Positions 11,161 through 23,125 of a stretch of DNA of 64,000 bases are shown piece by piece (position 1 is the first letter of the stretch; the number at the start of each line of letters is the position of its first letter). A program made the position numbers and the translations under genes. The stretch covers positions 74,566,297-74,630,296 of the forward strand of contig CM055278.1 of NCBI GenBank assembly GCA_029237695.1. The letters run 5' to 3'. Below the pieces are notes generated by a model. It was not told the origin of the DNA and did no database searches. It worked only from the letters and a program-made list of their open reading frames with translations. This DNA is from Conchocele bisecta. Lineage: Eukaryota > Mollusca > Bivalvia > Lucinida > Thyasiridae.

Positions 11161-13336
11161 TGTCATTACGTAATCTTAGATGGCCTCCGTCTAAAAATAG
11201 CACAAATTCTTCAAAAAATCTTCTTCTCAGGAACTCCCAACCGGATTTCGACAAAACTTGGTAGGAATGATCGATGTACAATGCTCTTTCTAAGTTGTTA
11301 AAATTGTGACCCCGGGGTCAAAAATGGGCGTGGCCCGTGGGGTCAAATTGGGGTCAAATTTTATTTTTTACCGAATATGGTCATGTCTATATTTTTTGTC
11401 GAAATCGGATGGTCATGTCATCCAAGATGGCCGCCAAAAGGTCAAAAGGTCGTTCTTTTAATAAAGATTTCAAACGTCTTGTTCTCGTGAACCGCTTGGC
11501 CGATATTGGCCAAACTTCACGGTAATGGTTATTGGGTCAAGCCTTTTCATTTTTGTTTAAATGGTGGTCATCGCGAAATCAAAGATGGCCGCTGTTGAAA
11601 AGTAGGTAAAATTCTTCTTCTTGCGAACTGCCAGGCCGATTTTTACGATACTTGGTATGAATGATCGATACTTAACACTGGTTCAGATTCCATCAAATGG
11701 TGGACCCCGGGTCAAAAATGGCGGGGCAGGAGCGGTCAAGTATGGGTCAAATGTCACATTTGACCGAATATTGTCATGTCATATATCAAATCGAAGGTAT
11801 CGACGAGACGGTCACTCTGGAGCTTTTTTTTGTCGAAATCAGGTAATTACGTCATCCGAGATGGCCGCCGAAAGGTCAAACGGTCGTTCTTTCAATATAG
11901 ATTACAAACGTCTTCTTCTCGTGAACCACTTGGCCAATATTGGCCAAACTTCACAGTAATTGTCAGTGGGTCAAGCCTTTTCATTTTTGTTAAAATGATG
12001 GTCATCGCTAAATCCAAGATGGCCACCATTGAAAAGTAGATCAAATTCTCAAAAGATCTTCTTCTCCCGAACCGCCAGGCCGATTTCGACGAAGCTTGAT
12101 ATGAATGATCGATAGTTAACGATGTTTCAGATTCCTTTAAATGGTGGCCCCCGGGTCAAAAATGGGCGGGGCAGGAGGGGTCAAGTAGGGGTCATTAGGG
12201 TTAAAATTTCACATTTGACCGAATATGGTCATGTCATATATCAATTCTAAGGTATGGATGAAACGATCACTTAGTAGCATTTTTTGTCGAAATCAGGTGA
12301 TTACATCATCCAAGATGGCCGCCGAAAGGTCAAAAGGTTGTTCTTTTATTACAGATTTCAAACTTCTTCTTCATACAAACTGCTTGGCCATTGGTAGCAA
12401 ACTTCGCAGTTATGGTCCATTGGTAAAGCCTTTTCAGTTTTGTTAAAATGGCGGTCATCGTTAATCCAAGATGGCGGCCGTCTAAAAATAGCACAACATT
12501 TTAAAAAATCTTCTCACGAACCACCAGTCCGATTTCTACGAAACTTGGCAGAAATGATCGATGTACAATGCTTTTTCAAATTTGTTAAAATGGTGACCCC
12601 TGGGTCAAAAATGGGATCAAATAGGGGTCAAATTTCATTTTTGACGGAATATGGTCTTATAATATATCAAATCAAAGGTATTGATGAGGCGATCGCTGTG
12701 GTGCTGTTTTCATCGAATCGGATGATTACATCATCCAAGATGGCCGCTGAAAGGTCAAAAGGTCGTTCTTTTATTACAGATTTCAAATGTCTTCTTCATA
12801 CAAACCGCTTGGCCATTGGTGGCCAAACTTCGCAGTTATGGTTCATTGGTAAAGCCTTTTCAGTTTTGTTAAAATGGCGGTCGTCGTTAATCCAAGATGG
12901 CCGCCGTCTAAAAATAGCATAAATTCTTAAAAAATCTTCTCACGAACCACCAGACCGATTTTGACGAAACTTGGCGGGAATGATCGATGTACAATGCTTT
13001 TTCAAAGCTGTTAAAATGGTGACCTCTGGGTCAAAAATGGGCATGACCCAGGGGGTCAAATAGGGGTCAACTTTTTTTACGGAATATGGTTATATAATAC
13101 ATAAAATCTAAGGATTGCAATAAAAAGTAGGCTGGAAGCATCCTGTTGTGGTCTCCAAACCTCTCAAAGTTATGTAAGATATATCTGTACATATCGCGAG
13201 ACAACTCCTACCCTGGTGACTTCTCAAGTTTGTCGCATTGACATGTTGTGCCTGTCATGGGCTTATTTTGATGTATATTTAGTGACTACTTTACATACCA
13301 GGTGAGCGATATAGGGCCATCATGGCCCTCTTGTTT

Positions 13337-13480
13337 ATTGTAAATGTTGAGTTCTGATTTTGGGATTTTCCCCCCATTTGTACAGGTAATATATGGGATT
13401 TAGTACTACACCCATTGACCCGGCATTAAATGACCTTAGCTGTTGATAGGCCGTTAGACCCAAACAAACAAACAAACTAT
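13337..13480 (+). mobile_element. Retroposon 3' end
   Basis: GTTCTGATTTTGGGATTTTC through GATAGGCCGTTAGACCC and a short CAAA tail, directly after the F1 terminus. Confidence 0.7.
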
Positions 13481-13510
13481 CATCTGAACTACTATATTCT
13501 TCCATTTCAG

Positions 13511-13565
13511 ATCACTCGTGGACACAGTTTATTTATTACGGGACCAAGTCAAAGTGTTAGAAATG
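13511..13565 (+). CDS. Internal exon of the coiled-coil gene
   Basis: A 55-nt exon between a strong acceptor and a GTAAGT donor. Only the frame starting at its second base both avoids stops and joins either terminal exon in phase. Confidence 0.6.
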
Positions 13566-14918
13566 GTAAGTTCATTGGAGATGATAAAATAAAGGAAGGG
13601 GTCAATGGAAGAAGGGCGCTAACTCCACAAGGGATTTAACTCCCTTCTTCCACTGACATCTTCATATATATATTAGTCATACTGCAGATAAATTTCTCGC
13701 GTTTTGATTGGTGAGCTTGACAGGTAATATGAGCTCACATTTCCTGTCATGCCCGTCAATATGGCTCGAATAAAAAAAATGGTGACGGGTCGAGGCAGAG
13801 TCGAAAACAAAATTTTTCGAAATTACCTCTGAAACATAGTCATAGGGATTGGTAATGACCTAACTAAGAAAACAAAAGTTAGATTTTGAAAATCGGTCCA
13901 GAAATTGCCAAGTTTAAACAACTTTCAATTTCGTCTGATTCACATTTCTCACCAGAATGTTCTGACCAACTACATAAGTAATGCTGCTAAATTTGGTATT
14001 GGCGGACTCATAGTGTTAACGGCTGTAACATGGTCATCATTAAAAGGAAGAAACCGCAGTCGTATTGATTAAAAATCATATTTACCCGAGACCTCATGGG
14101 CGCCGTCATTAATCCAATGTAAACAATAGACCACGTGATCCCATACCCTGTTACCTGTAATCCGCCATTCACTTACTTCTGTTTCTTGTCTGGTAAGAAT
14201 TGATAAATCAATAATTTCCATGAAATTTGATCAATACATGTAATCTGAAATTAAACAAAGATATTTTTGAAATTTTTTCCCTTGTTAAATCCCCATAGAC
14301 ATTTTCTTCCTTGTTAAATTTCCATAAGGAAATTGTTTTTTTGTAATGAAATCATTATTTAACTGATTTTTGCAAAAAGATGACATCTCTAAAAGTAATT
14401 TTATCCAAAGCAGATGGCCGATTTGATACATTTACATTGCTGTATATTTAAAAATGAATGGATAGAAATTAAGTAGAATATACAATGGTGTGTTAACCCT
14501 TACAATGCTGAATTAACTTTTGTCGTCTGCTGTCTTTTTTAATTCTCATTTTTATCAAGAAAAACATAATTTGGCAGCACTTTAGAAATGGAAATGATTC
14601 TAAAGTGCTACCAAACTATGTTTTATTGCGAATAAATACAAAATATTAAACAACAGCAGACAACAATTTTAGTTTCCCATGTTCCAAGAGTGAAGTTTTG
14701 GTAACGTAAACTTGCAGGAGCAGAACAGATTGAGACGAGATCTGGAGGATGAAGCGAAGACCAGAAAAATAAATGAAAACCTTGTAAAAAAATACCTGAA
14801 AAGTATCCAACAACCACAACAACAATTACAAGGTCAACAACCACAGGCTCAAGGTCACCAGTCACAGCTGCATTCACAGACAGACAATGAAATACCAATA
14901 GTGGAAAATCATACCTGA
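13511..14918 (+). CDS. 3' end of an unrecognised coiled-coil gene (exons with alternative terminal exons)
   Basis: An internal exon (13511-13565) is flanked by a pyrimidine-rich acceptor (CCATTTCAG) and a GTAAGT donor. Read in phase it gives SLVDTVYLLRDQVKVLEM, with coiled-coil-like spacing, and exits in phase 0. Two downstream acceptors enter in phase 0. One is at 14718-14918 (66 residues and TGA, Gln-rich), extending the charged helix through NRLRRDLEDEAKTRK. The other is at 13956-14072 (38 residues and TAA), ending in a short hydrophobic stretch and basic tail. Exons upstream of 13511 are missing or beyond repeat tracts. I do not recognise the family. Confidence is good that this is a gene end, modest for each exon. 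Confidence 0.6.
13567..14492. other. Intron of the coiled-coil gene
   Basis: Mostly non-repetitive. A short hairpin lies at about 13597-13655 (TGGAAGAAGGG against CCCTTCTTCCA). The block 13845-13910 resembles 41845-41900, so part is dispersed repeat. The possible exon B sits here. Confidence 0.5.
13956..14072 (+). CDS. Possible alternative terminal exon B with a hydrophobic tail
   Basis: Acceptor CATTTCTCACCAG after a pyrimidine tract. Open for 38 residues in phase 0, containing FGIGGLIVLTAVTW followed by KGRNRSRID and TAA. This looks like a tail anchor but rests only on phase, acceptor and composition. Confidence 0.35.
   Translation, partial: NVLTNYISNAAKFGIGGLIVLTAVTWSSLKGRNRSRID
14493..14692. 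mobile_element. TTAA MITE (M2) within the coiled-coil gene intron
   Basis: Begins TTAACCCTTACAATGCTGAA and contains TTGTCGTCTGCTG, its complement and the GCAGCACTTTAGAA palindrome. The right terminus is decayed. It ends about 25-30 bp before the 14718 acceptor. Confidence 0.7.
14718..14918 (+). CDS. Terminal exon A, charged helix and Gln-rich tail
   Basis: Acceptor AACTTGCAG. Reads EQNRLRRDLEDEAKTRK, then a Gln-rich stretch (SIQQPQQQLQGQQPQAQG) and stop. A TTAA MITE ends about 30 bp upstream of the acceptor. Confidence 0.65.
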   Translation, partial: EQNRLRRDLEDEAKTRKINENLVKKYLKSIQQPQQQLQGQQPQAQGHQSQLHSQTDNEIPIVENHT

Positions 14919-15200
14919 TGCTGAAATGATGGGGGTGGGGGCGATTGTGTTTGTTATCTGCTTTTGAATGTTTATGCCTCACTATAAAGCCATATCAAGT
15001 TCTTTCTCTGTTAAGAGTCCGTGTGTGGGTAGGTTTTGAGAGTGGTTCTTTAAAAAAAAAATAAAAAATACTCTGTACATGGTGTATGCTATTTAAAACT
15101 ATTTACTGTTGAAGTAATAGGAAAACTAATTGCGGACTTAATTTGCACTTAATAATAAGTTTAATTCAGTATAATTTATTATTATGTTCTTCTTATTTTT
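14919..15200. other. Probable 3' untranslated and flanking sequence
   Basis: Follows the stop codon of terminal exon A. AT-rich, with A-rich runs near 15050-15070; no clear polyadenylation site can be picked. Confidence 0.4.
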
Positions 15201-16350
15201 TAGCTCACCTGAGCGAAGCTCATGTGAGCTATTGTTACCGCAATGTGTCCGTCGTTCGTCGTCCGTCGTCGTCATCTGTGAACATTACAAACGTTTTCTC
15301 CTCGTTAACCATTGGGCCTATATACATGTACACCAATCTTCATGGTCATGGTCCTTAGGTAGGGGGATTACAAAATTGTTAAAATGACGTCATTATGTAA
15401 TCCAAGATGGCCGCCATCTAAAAATAGCACAAATTCTTCAAAAGTTTCGACGAAACTTGGTAGGAATGATCGATGTACAATGCTCTTTCAAAGTTGTTAA
15501 AATGGTGACCCCGGGGTCAAAAATGGGTGTGGCCAGTGGGGTCAAATTGGGGTCAAATTTTATTTTTGACCGAATATGGTCATGTCTATATCAAATCGAA
15601 GGTATCAAAGAGGCGATCGCTCTGATACATTTTTTGTCAAAATTGGATGGTCATGTCATCCAAGATGGCCGCCGAAAGGTCAAAAGGTCGTTCTTTTATT
15701 AGAGATTTCAAAATTCTTCTTCACACGAACCGCTTAGCCCATGGTGGCCAAATTTCACATTTATGGTCCATGGGTGAAGCCTTTTCAGATTTTTTAAAAC
15801 AGAGGTCGTCGCTAATCCAAGATGGCCGCCATCTAAAAATAGCACAAATTCATATAAAATCTTCAACGGATTTCGACGAAACATGGTAGGAATGATCGAT
15901 GTAGAATGTTCTTTCAAAGGTGTTAAAATGGTGACCCCGGTGTCAAAAATGGGTGTAGCCGGTGGGGTCAAATTTTATTTTTGACTGAATATGCTCGTGT
16001 CATATATCAAATTGAAGGTATCGATGAGGCGATTGCTCTGGTGCAATATTTGTCGGAATTGGATGATTATGTCATCCATGATGGCCGCCAAAAGGTCCAT
16101 TTATTCAAGATTTTGAACGTCTTTTTCTCAGGAACCACGTGGCCGATGCTGGCCAAACTTCATAGTAAGTTAAGATCCTTGGGTGAAGCATTTTCAGATT
16201 TGGTAAAATGAGAGTCATCGCTTAATCCAAGATGACCGCCATCTAAAAATAGCACAATTTTTTTAAAACATATGAACTCAATGTCACATTCTCCTCTGGT
16301 GTTCATGGAGTCAGGTGAGCGAATTAGGGCCATCATGGCCCTCTTGTTTT
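15201..16350 (+). mobile_element. F1 Helentron-like element, complete copy
   Basis: Both termini are present: TAGCTCACCTGAGCGAAG at the left; CAGGTGAGCGA, GGGCCATCATGGCCC and TCTTGTTTT at the right. AGCTCACCTGAGCGA and TCAGGTGAGCGA are subterminal inverted repeats. About 1150 bp with 2.5 internal units and a GTCGTCC tract after the 5' end. It has no coding capacity, as expected of a non-autonomous element. Confidence 0.85.
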
Positions 16351-16985
16351 AAAGTTTGCTGGCAGCAATTTAAATTCATGTTATAAACTTCCTTAACACT
16401 TTGCACATTGCAAAGGGAAGTTTTTAACATAATTTACCTTTGTTTTTTGTCAAGGCTTTGATTGTTTTTACCGGAAACGTAGGTAGAGTTTCAACATGTA
16501 GGCGGACGCTTAACAGAGAAAACAATTGGCATGGCCTAATAGTGGAGGGGGCATTTAGTGGTACACTTGTACAGTCCTTTTGACTGCCAATCGCAAACCT
16601 TGTACACAACAGCCTCCGTTAATCTTGCCCGGATGTCAACGTTTCTGAACATCTATTGGCAACCTCAACTCACAGTGAAGCATTTGATTGGCTGAGCCTG
16701 TGCTGTAGAGTTGACGTGTACACCACCCCCTACGTTACCATTGCCCGGATGTCAACAAGCTGCTTGATTGATTGAGTCTGAGCTGCTTTATCTTGTCAAA
16801 TGTTTAAACTGTAATATGTGTGTGTTGCTCGATTTAAGTTTCCCAACTGGCTCTCAGGCCTTGAATATTCGCAGACCAAGCCTATATATGGCACACTTGG
16901 GTAGAACCAGCTGGTAGAGCGGGTAATTGTATTTCACCCCCGTCATGGTAATCTCCCCCTTCACGTTCTTGGTGTTATTATACAC
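16351..16985. other. No gene seen
   Basis: Includes two related segments, GCCCGGATGTCAACG at 16628 and GCCCGGATGTCAACA at 16743, suggesting an old local duplication. Confidence 0.5.
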
Positions 16986-17597
16986 TGCAACGGAAGTTGT
17001 GGGGGGCATACTTGATCACTTGTCTGTCCGTCCGTCCGTCCGTCCGTCCGTCGTCCGTCCGTCCGTCCGAGTTTCCGTGTTTCCGTCCGTCACAAAACTT
17101 AACAATTGTAAATTTCTTTTTAACTTCTCTTTCCCTTTGCGGAAATCTTTCATTTTTTTACCCGCCCCTTCTCTGACACTCAAATACATCATTCTGCAAC
17201 AAACCTACGACCCCCATTTATGCCAGGGGTCCAAGGTCACGGACTTAGAAACTTAGAAAAAAAACGAAACTTAACAATTGTAAATTTCCTTTTAACTTCA
17301 TCTTTCCCTTTTGTGGAAATCTTTCATATTTTACCCACCCCTTCTCTGACACTCATACATCATTCTGCAACAAACCTACGACCCCCATTTATGCCCAGGG
17401 CTCAAGGTCACGACATAAACTTAAAAAACTTATAAAACTTAACAAATGTAAATTTCCTTATAACTTCTCTTTCCCTTTGCGGAATGTAGTGATATTTTAC
17501 CCGGCCCTTCTCTGCCACTGATACATCATTCTGCAACAAACCTACGACCCCCATTTATGCCAGGGGTCAAGGTCACGGACTTAGAATGTCTAGTTTG
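16986..17597 (+). mobile_element. Hairpin-ended GTCC element with three ~165-bp units
   Basis: A GTCC tract (17025-17090), then three units with AACTTAACAATTGTAAATTT and CCAGGGGTCAAGGTCACG. Ends TCTAGTTTG at about 17597, immediately before the next element. Confidence 0.7.
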
Positions 17598-17602
17598 CTT
17601 TT

Positions 17603-20465
17603 TAGCTCGACTATTCGAAGAATAAGTAGAGCTTATGTTGTCACGTCGGCGTCGCCGTCGCCGTCGGCGTCACCGTCATGCCTTGGTTAAGGTTTTTAGT
17701 CAAGCTTGTATATGGAATACTACTGGCCCTACACCCACCATACTTGGACAACTTCATCTCCTAGTGATGTACATCAATAACCCCTGATCTATATTTGACC
17801 TTGACCTACATTTCCTCTTGAATTACTTAGTTAATTCCCCTTGGTTAAGGTTTTTTATCAACCTTGGTTAAGATTTTTAGTCAACTTAGTACTTGTACTG
17901 GAATACTATTGTGCATACAGACACCATACTTGGACAACCTTTTCTCATAGGGATGTACATCAATAACCCCTGGTCTATATTTGACCTTGAACCTACATTT
18001 CCTCTTCAATTACTTAGTTAATTCTCCTTGGTTAAGGTTTTTACTCAAGCTTGTATATGGAATACTCCTGGCCCTACACCCACCATACTTGGAGAACTTC
18101 ATCTCCTATGGATGTACATCAATAACCCTTGATCTATATTTGACCTTGACCTACATTTGACCTTGACCTACATTTCCTCTTGAATTACTTAGTTAATTCT
18201 CTTTTCGTTAAGGTTTTTAGTCAAGCTTGTAGATGGAATACTCCTGGCCCTACACCAACCATACTTGGACAACTTTATCTCCTAGTGATGTACATCAACA
18301 ACCCCTGACCTATATTTGACTTTGACCTACATTTAACCTTGAATTACTTAGTTAATTCCCATTGGTTAAGGTTTTTAGTCAACCTTGGTTAAGGTTTTTA
18401 GTCAAGCTTTCTACATGGAATACTATTGTGCATACAGACACCATACTTGGACAACCTTTTCTCATAGTGATGTACATCAATAACCCATGATCTATATTTG
18501 ACCTTGACCTACATTTCCTCTTGAATTACTTAGTTAATTCCCCTTGGTTAAGGTTTTTAGTCAACCTTGTAGATGGAATACTCCTGGCCCTACACCAACC
18601 ATATTTGGACAACTTTATCTCCTAGTGATGTACATCAACAACCCTTGACCTATATTTGACCTTGACCTACATTTAACCTTGAATTACCTAATTAATTCCC
18701 CTTGGTTAAGGTTTTTAGTCAACCTTGGTTAAGGTTTTTAGTCAAGCTTGTACATGGAATACTATTGTGCATACAGACACCATACTTAGACAACCTTTTC
18801 TCATAGGGATGTACATCAATAACCCCTGATCTATATTTTACCTTGACCTACATTTCCTCTTCAATTACTTAGTTAATTCTCCTTGGTTAAGGTTTTTAGT
18901 CAAGCTTGTATATGGAATACTCCTGGTCCTACACCCACCATACTTGCACAACTTCATCTCCTAGGGATGTACATCAATAACCCTTGATCTATATTTGACC
19001 TTGACCTACATTTCCTCTTGAATTACTTAGTTAATTCCCCTTGGTTAAGGTTTTTTATCAACCTTGGTTAAGGTTTTTAGTCAAGCTTGTACATGGAATA
19101 CTATTGTGCATACAGACACCATACTTGGACAACCTTTTCTCATAGGGATGTACATCAATAACCCCTGGTCTATATTTGACCTTGACCTACATTTCCTCTT
19201 CAATTACTAAGTTAATTCTCCTTGGTTAAGGTTTTTAGTCAAGCTTGTATATGGAATACTCCTGGCCCTACACCCACCATACTTGGACAACTTCATCTCC
19301 TAGGGATGTACATCAGTAACCCCTGATCTATATTTGACCTTGACCTACATTTTCTCTTGAATTACTTGGTTAATTCTCTTTGGTTAAGGTTTTTAGTCAA
19401 GCTTGTAGATGGAATACTCCTGGCCCTACACCAACCTTACTTGGACAACTTTATCTCCTAGTGATGTACATCAACAACCCCTGACCTATATTTGACTTTG
19501 ACCTACATTTAACCTTGAATTACTTAGTTAATTCCCCTTGGTTAAGGTTTTTAGTCAACCTTGGTTATGGTTTTTAGTCAAGCTTTCTACATGGAATGCT
19601 ATTGTGCATACAGACACCATACTTGGACAACCTTTTCTCATAGGGATGTATATCAATAACCCCTGATCTATATTTGACCTTCAGCTACATTTCCTCTTCA
19701 ATTACTTAGTTAATTCTCTTTGGTTAAGGTTTTTACTCAACCTTGTAGATGGAATACTCCTGGCCCTACACCAACCATACTTGGACAACTTCATCTCCTA
19801 GTGATGTACATCAACAACCCCTGACCTATATTTCACCTTGACCTACATTTAACCTTGAATTAATTAGTTAATCCCCCTTGGTTAAGGTTTTTAGTCAAGC
19901 TTGTATATGGAATACTATTGTGCATACAGACACCATACATTGGATAACTTTTTCTCATAGGGATGTACATCAATAACCCCTGACCTATATTTTACCTTCA
20001 CCTACATTTAACCTTGAATTACTTGGTTAATGTTTATAGTCAAGCTTGTATATGGAATACTCCTGGGCCTACATCAACCATACTTGTACAACTTCATCTC
20101 CTAGTGATGTACATCAATAATCCCTGACCTATATTTGACCTTCACCTACTTTTATCCTTGGATTACTTAGTTAGTTCCCCTTGGTTAAGGTTTTTAGTCA
20201 AGCTTGTATATGGAATACTCCTGGGCCTACAGCAACCATACTTGGAAAACTTCATCTCCTAGTGATGTACATCAATAACCCCTGACCTATATCTGTCATT
20301 GACCTACATTTAACCTTGAATTACTTACTTAATTTCCGTTGGTTAAGTTTTTTAGTCAACCTTGGTTAAGGTTTTTATGCAGGCCACAGCCACCTTGTTT
20401 GTCAAGCTATGTGTACATCGACAACCCTCGTAGTGAGCTATGCTGTTCTCCTACAGCTCTTGTTT
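17603..20465 (+). mobile_element. Family F2 element, ~165-bp units in a 2.7-kb array
   Basis: 5' hairpin AGCTC with inner TATTCGAAGAATA and GAGCT, then GGCGTCGCCGTC repeats. About 16 units carry GGTTAAGGTTTTTAGTCAAG and TTTGACCTTGACCTACATTT. Two unit types (CTCCTGGCCCTACACC and CTATTGTGCATACAGACACC) partly alternate. The 3' end is GAGCT, loop, AGCTCTTGTTT. No protein. Confidence 0.85.
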
Positions 20466-20565
20466 CAACTGGAACCACCATCGCACTCTCCATATGTGCT
20501 GACATAGTCTTTTATCTGAAAATGATAGTATGCGAGCTGGAATTCATTCTAGGTCAGGGCTGACG

Positions 20566-20632
20566 CGGGGGGGTATTCCGTAGACGCGGGGGGGTATTCC
20601 GTAAGCCCCCGCTTACTGACAAATCTAGTTTG
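20566..20632 (+). mobile_element. F3 element 3' terminus, duplicated
   Basis: GCGGGGGGGTATTCCGTA twice, then the GTAAGCCCCCGCTTAC hairpin and TCTAGTTTG. Confidence 0.7.
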
Positions 20633-20844
20633 CACAACTTTTAAACCATAACTTGTAGAGGCTTGCTACTTGGTATGTAGATGCCTTATGATGTGTAGGT
20701 GCATTAAGTGAATTTCGATTTTTGATTAGATCCCAGAATATGGATTATCTCCCCTTTTAGACATAATCAATTTTTCAGTGTTTCGTTATAGCTGGCAATT
20801 TTTTAAGCCATATATGAATACCGGTAGGTTTGATAAGCTTAATT

Positions 20845-21011
20845 TTAAAGGGTCATATCGGGATGTTTTGAAAAAATACTATAAAAAAATACGAACGTGT
20901 TTTCATCATTGCCCTGTGTAAAGTGGTTTAATTGAAGATATATGATGATACTTGGACTAGTATCGTCTTATATCTTCAATTAAACCACTTTACGCAGGGC
21001 CATGATTAAAA
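20845..21011. repeat. Palindromic repeat, ~45-bp arms
   Basis: CCCTGTGTAAAGTGGTTTAA plus ATTGAAGATATA pairs with the complementary strand ending in CACTTTACGCAGGG. The arms repeat at 26520-26600 (inverted) and 37497-37570, so this is an end of a dispersed element. Confidence 0.8.
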
Positions 21012-21019
21012 CACATTTT

Positions 21020-22079
21020 TATGCCCCCTATGCGATAGGGGGGGCATATTGTGTTGCTCTTAAGGTTCATCCATACGTCCGTCCATCCGTCCATATACAT
21101 TTGCATCAAAAAGTCAAAAAGTTTGTAAGGGTTTCTCCTCACCTGAACATGTGTGACACACTCGCACCAAAATTCTTCTTCACATGAGCCGCTTGGCCCA
21201 TGGTAGCCAAACTTCACAGTTATAGTCCATGGGGGAAGCCTTTTCAGATTTGTTAAAATGGAGGTCATCACTAATCCAAGATGGCCGCCATCTAAAAATA
21301 GCATAAATTCCTAAAAAATCTTCTTCTCATGAACCGCTAGCCGGATTTTGACGAAACTTGGTTAGAATGATCGATGTACACTGCTCTTTCAAAGTTGTTA
21401 AAATGGTGATTTCAAAATTCTTCTTCACACAAACCGCTTGGCCCATGGTGGCCAAACTTCACAGTTATGGTCCGTGGGTGAAGCCTTTTCAGATTTGTTA
21501 AAACGGAGGTCGTCGCTAATCCAAGATGGCCGCCGTCTAAAAATAGCACAAATCCTTAAAAAATCTTCTTCTCATGAACCACCAGCCGGATTTCGACGAA
21601 TCTTGGTAGGAATGATCGATGTACAATGCTCTTTCAAAGTTGTTAAAATGGTGACCCCGGGGTCAAAAATGGGCCTGACCCGTGGTGTCAAATTAGGGTC
21701 AAATTTTATTTTTGACCGAATATGATCATGTCTATATCAAATTGAAGGTACCAGAGAGGCGATCACTTTGGTACATTTTTTGTTGAAATTGGATGGTCAT
21801 GTCATCCAAGATGGCCGCCGAAAGGTCAAAAGGTCGTTCTTTTATTAGAGATTTCAAAATTCTTCTTCACACGAACCGCTTGGCCCATGGTGGCCAAACT
21901 TCACAGTTATGGTCCATGGGTGAAGCCTTTTCAGTTGTTAAAACGGAGGTCATCGCTAATCCAAGATGGCCCTAAAAATAGCACAATTTTTTTAAAACAC
22001 ATGAACTCAATGTCACATTCTCCTCTGGTGTTCATGGAGTCAGGTGAGCGAGTTAGGGCCATCAAAGCCCTCTTGTTTT
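21020..22079 (+). mobile_element. Hairpin-started GTCC fragment followed by F1 units and the F1 3' end
   Basis: Starts TATGCCCCCTATGCG with AGGGGGGGCATA (hairpin). From about 21170 it is F1 units, ending GGGCCATCAAAGCCC and TCTTGTTTT. The F1 5' terminus is absent, so it is a chimera or 5' truncation. Confidence 0.7.
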
Positions 22080-22349
22080 TAGTTAGAGTCCAGTATGCCA
22101 TGGGGGCATCCATGTATCCATGCATCTATGTATCCATGTTTTACAAACATAATGTCTCGTTATTTTTATAGTATTTTTTCAAAAAATCCCTTTAAGGCTT
22201 GATACTTGACATGTTGCTTCTCTTGTATGCAGTGACTTTTTCACAGAGTGAATTTTGATCCCCCGGTCATGGAGTATCTCCCCCTGTTAGACATCAAACT
22301 TTTCTATTTTTACCATGTACCTTAGACTTACAATATTTGTCCATCTATG

Positions 22350-22400
22350 CTGTTGTTTATTATCAAAGCGATAGTTGGGGCATCCGTGTTCTATGAACAC
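22350..22400 (+). mobile_element. Isolated 3' terminus of a hairpin-ended element
   Basis: GGCATCCGTGTTCTATGAAC, hairpin GTGTTC with GAACAC, then ATTTTCTATTTT. Related ends are at 10565-10622 and, inverted, at 33505-33545. Confidence 0.5.
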
Positions 22401-23125
22401 ATTTTCTATTTTTATTATTTGTCATCATAAACATATTTTGGAATCATATGGAGACGATTTTAGCATGCAGCCATACCTGTTTTTTCATGGAAATTATGAT
22501 ACATATACATACATGTACAGTCTACGCTCGTTTACTTTAAGTCCTTTAACGAAATCTGAACAGGACCTCGAAATATTGCCATACACGTTACGGGACGCAA
22601 CTCCCATACGAACTGTGACACACAGAGTTACACTTTTGCAACTCTAATGTGTTTACTTGCGTCTTCGATTTTTGATTGAAACGAAATTCGGAAAAGATTT
22701 CCGCAAATTGTTTCGAAAGTTGACACGGTATGACAACTTTTGAAGAGATTTATTTATTTATAAAATATTTCAGCAAATACAATAACTTAACGTTCTTGGC
22801 TGTGTATTTAAATCCATGTGAATAACGAGTCAAAACGGCCCTAGTCCAATACGGCCCCAGTTCGAAACGGCCCACGTTGGTCACAGTTTACACTCTGTCC
22901 GACTCAGTTATTGATCACTGGTGATTAAATCAGATGAGCTAAGTTTAATTGGTGTCGAGGAAATCACCTTTAACACTTATTCAAAGTTTGTTAACACAGA
23001 TTTACACAGTCCAGTCTTTAATCCGGTAAATTGGTGCCTCGAATTCGCACTTCGAGCCCAAGTTGTCACTTTGACTTAACGAGAGTGAAATACCACACAT
23101 TTAAGTTTTCGGGACCTAACAATTA

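Larger units (their letters stand above)
7452..13336 (+). mobile_element. F1 Helentron-like element, large copy with nested insertions
   Basis: The 5' terminus TTAGCTCAACTGAGC is followed by GTCC repeats and about five 435-bp units to about 9779. After a block of foreign repeats (9780-11165) the units resume to the 3' end at GGGCCATCATGGCCC and TCTTGTTT. Units preserve CCAAGATGGCCGCC. Confidence 0.75.

Noticed and set aside
7603..12922. Many 60-160-codon frames in the 435-bp units
   Set aside because: The same frames recur with unit periodicity and drift; they are shadows of a non-coding repeat.
13511..13565. ABC-transporter Walker A exon (frame reading GHSLFITGPS)
   Set aside because: The GK[ST] residues are absent and that frame does not join any downstream exon; the frame beginning at the second base does.
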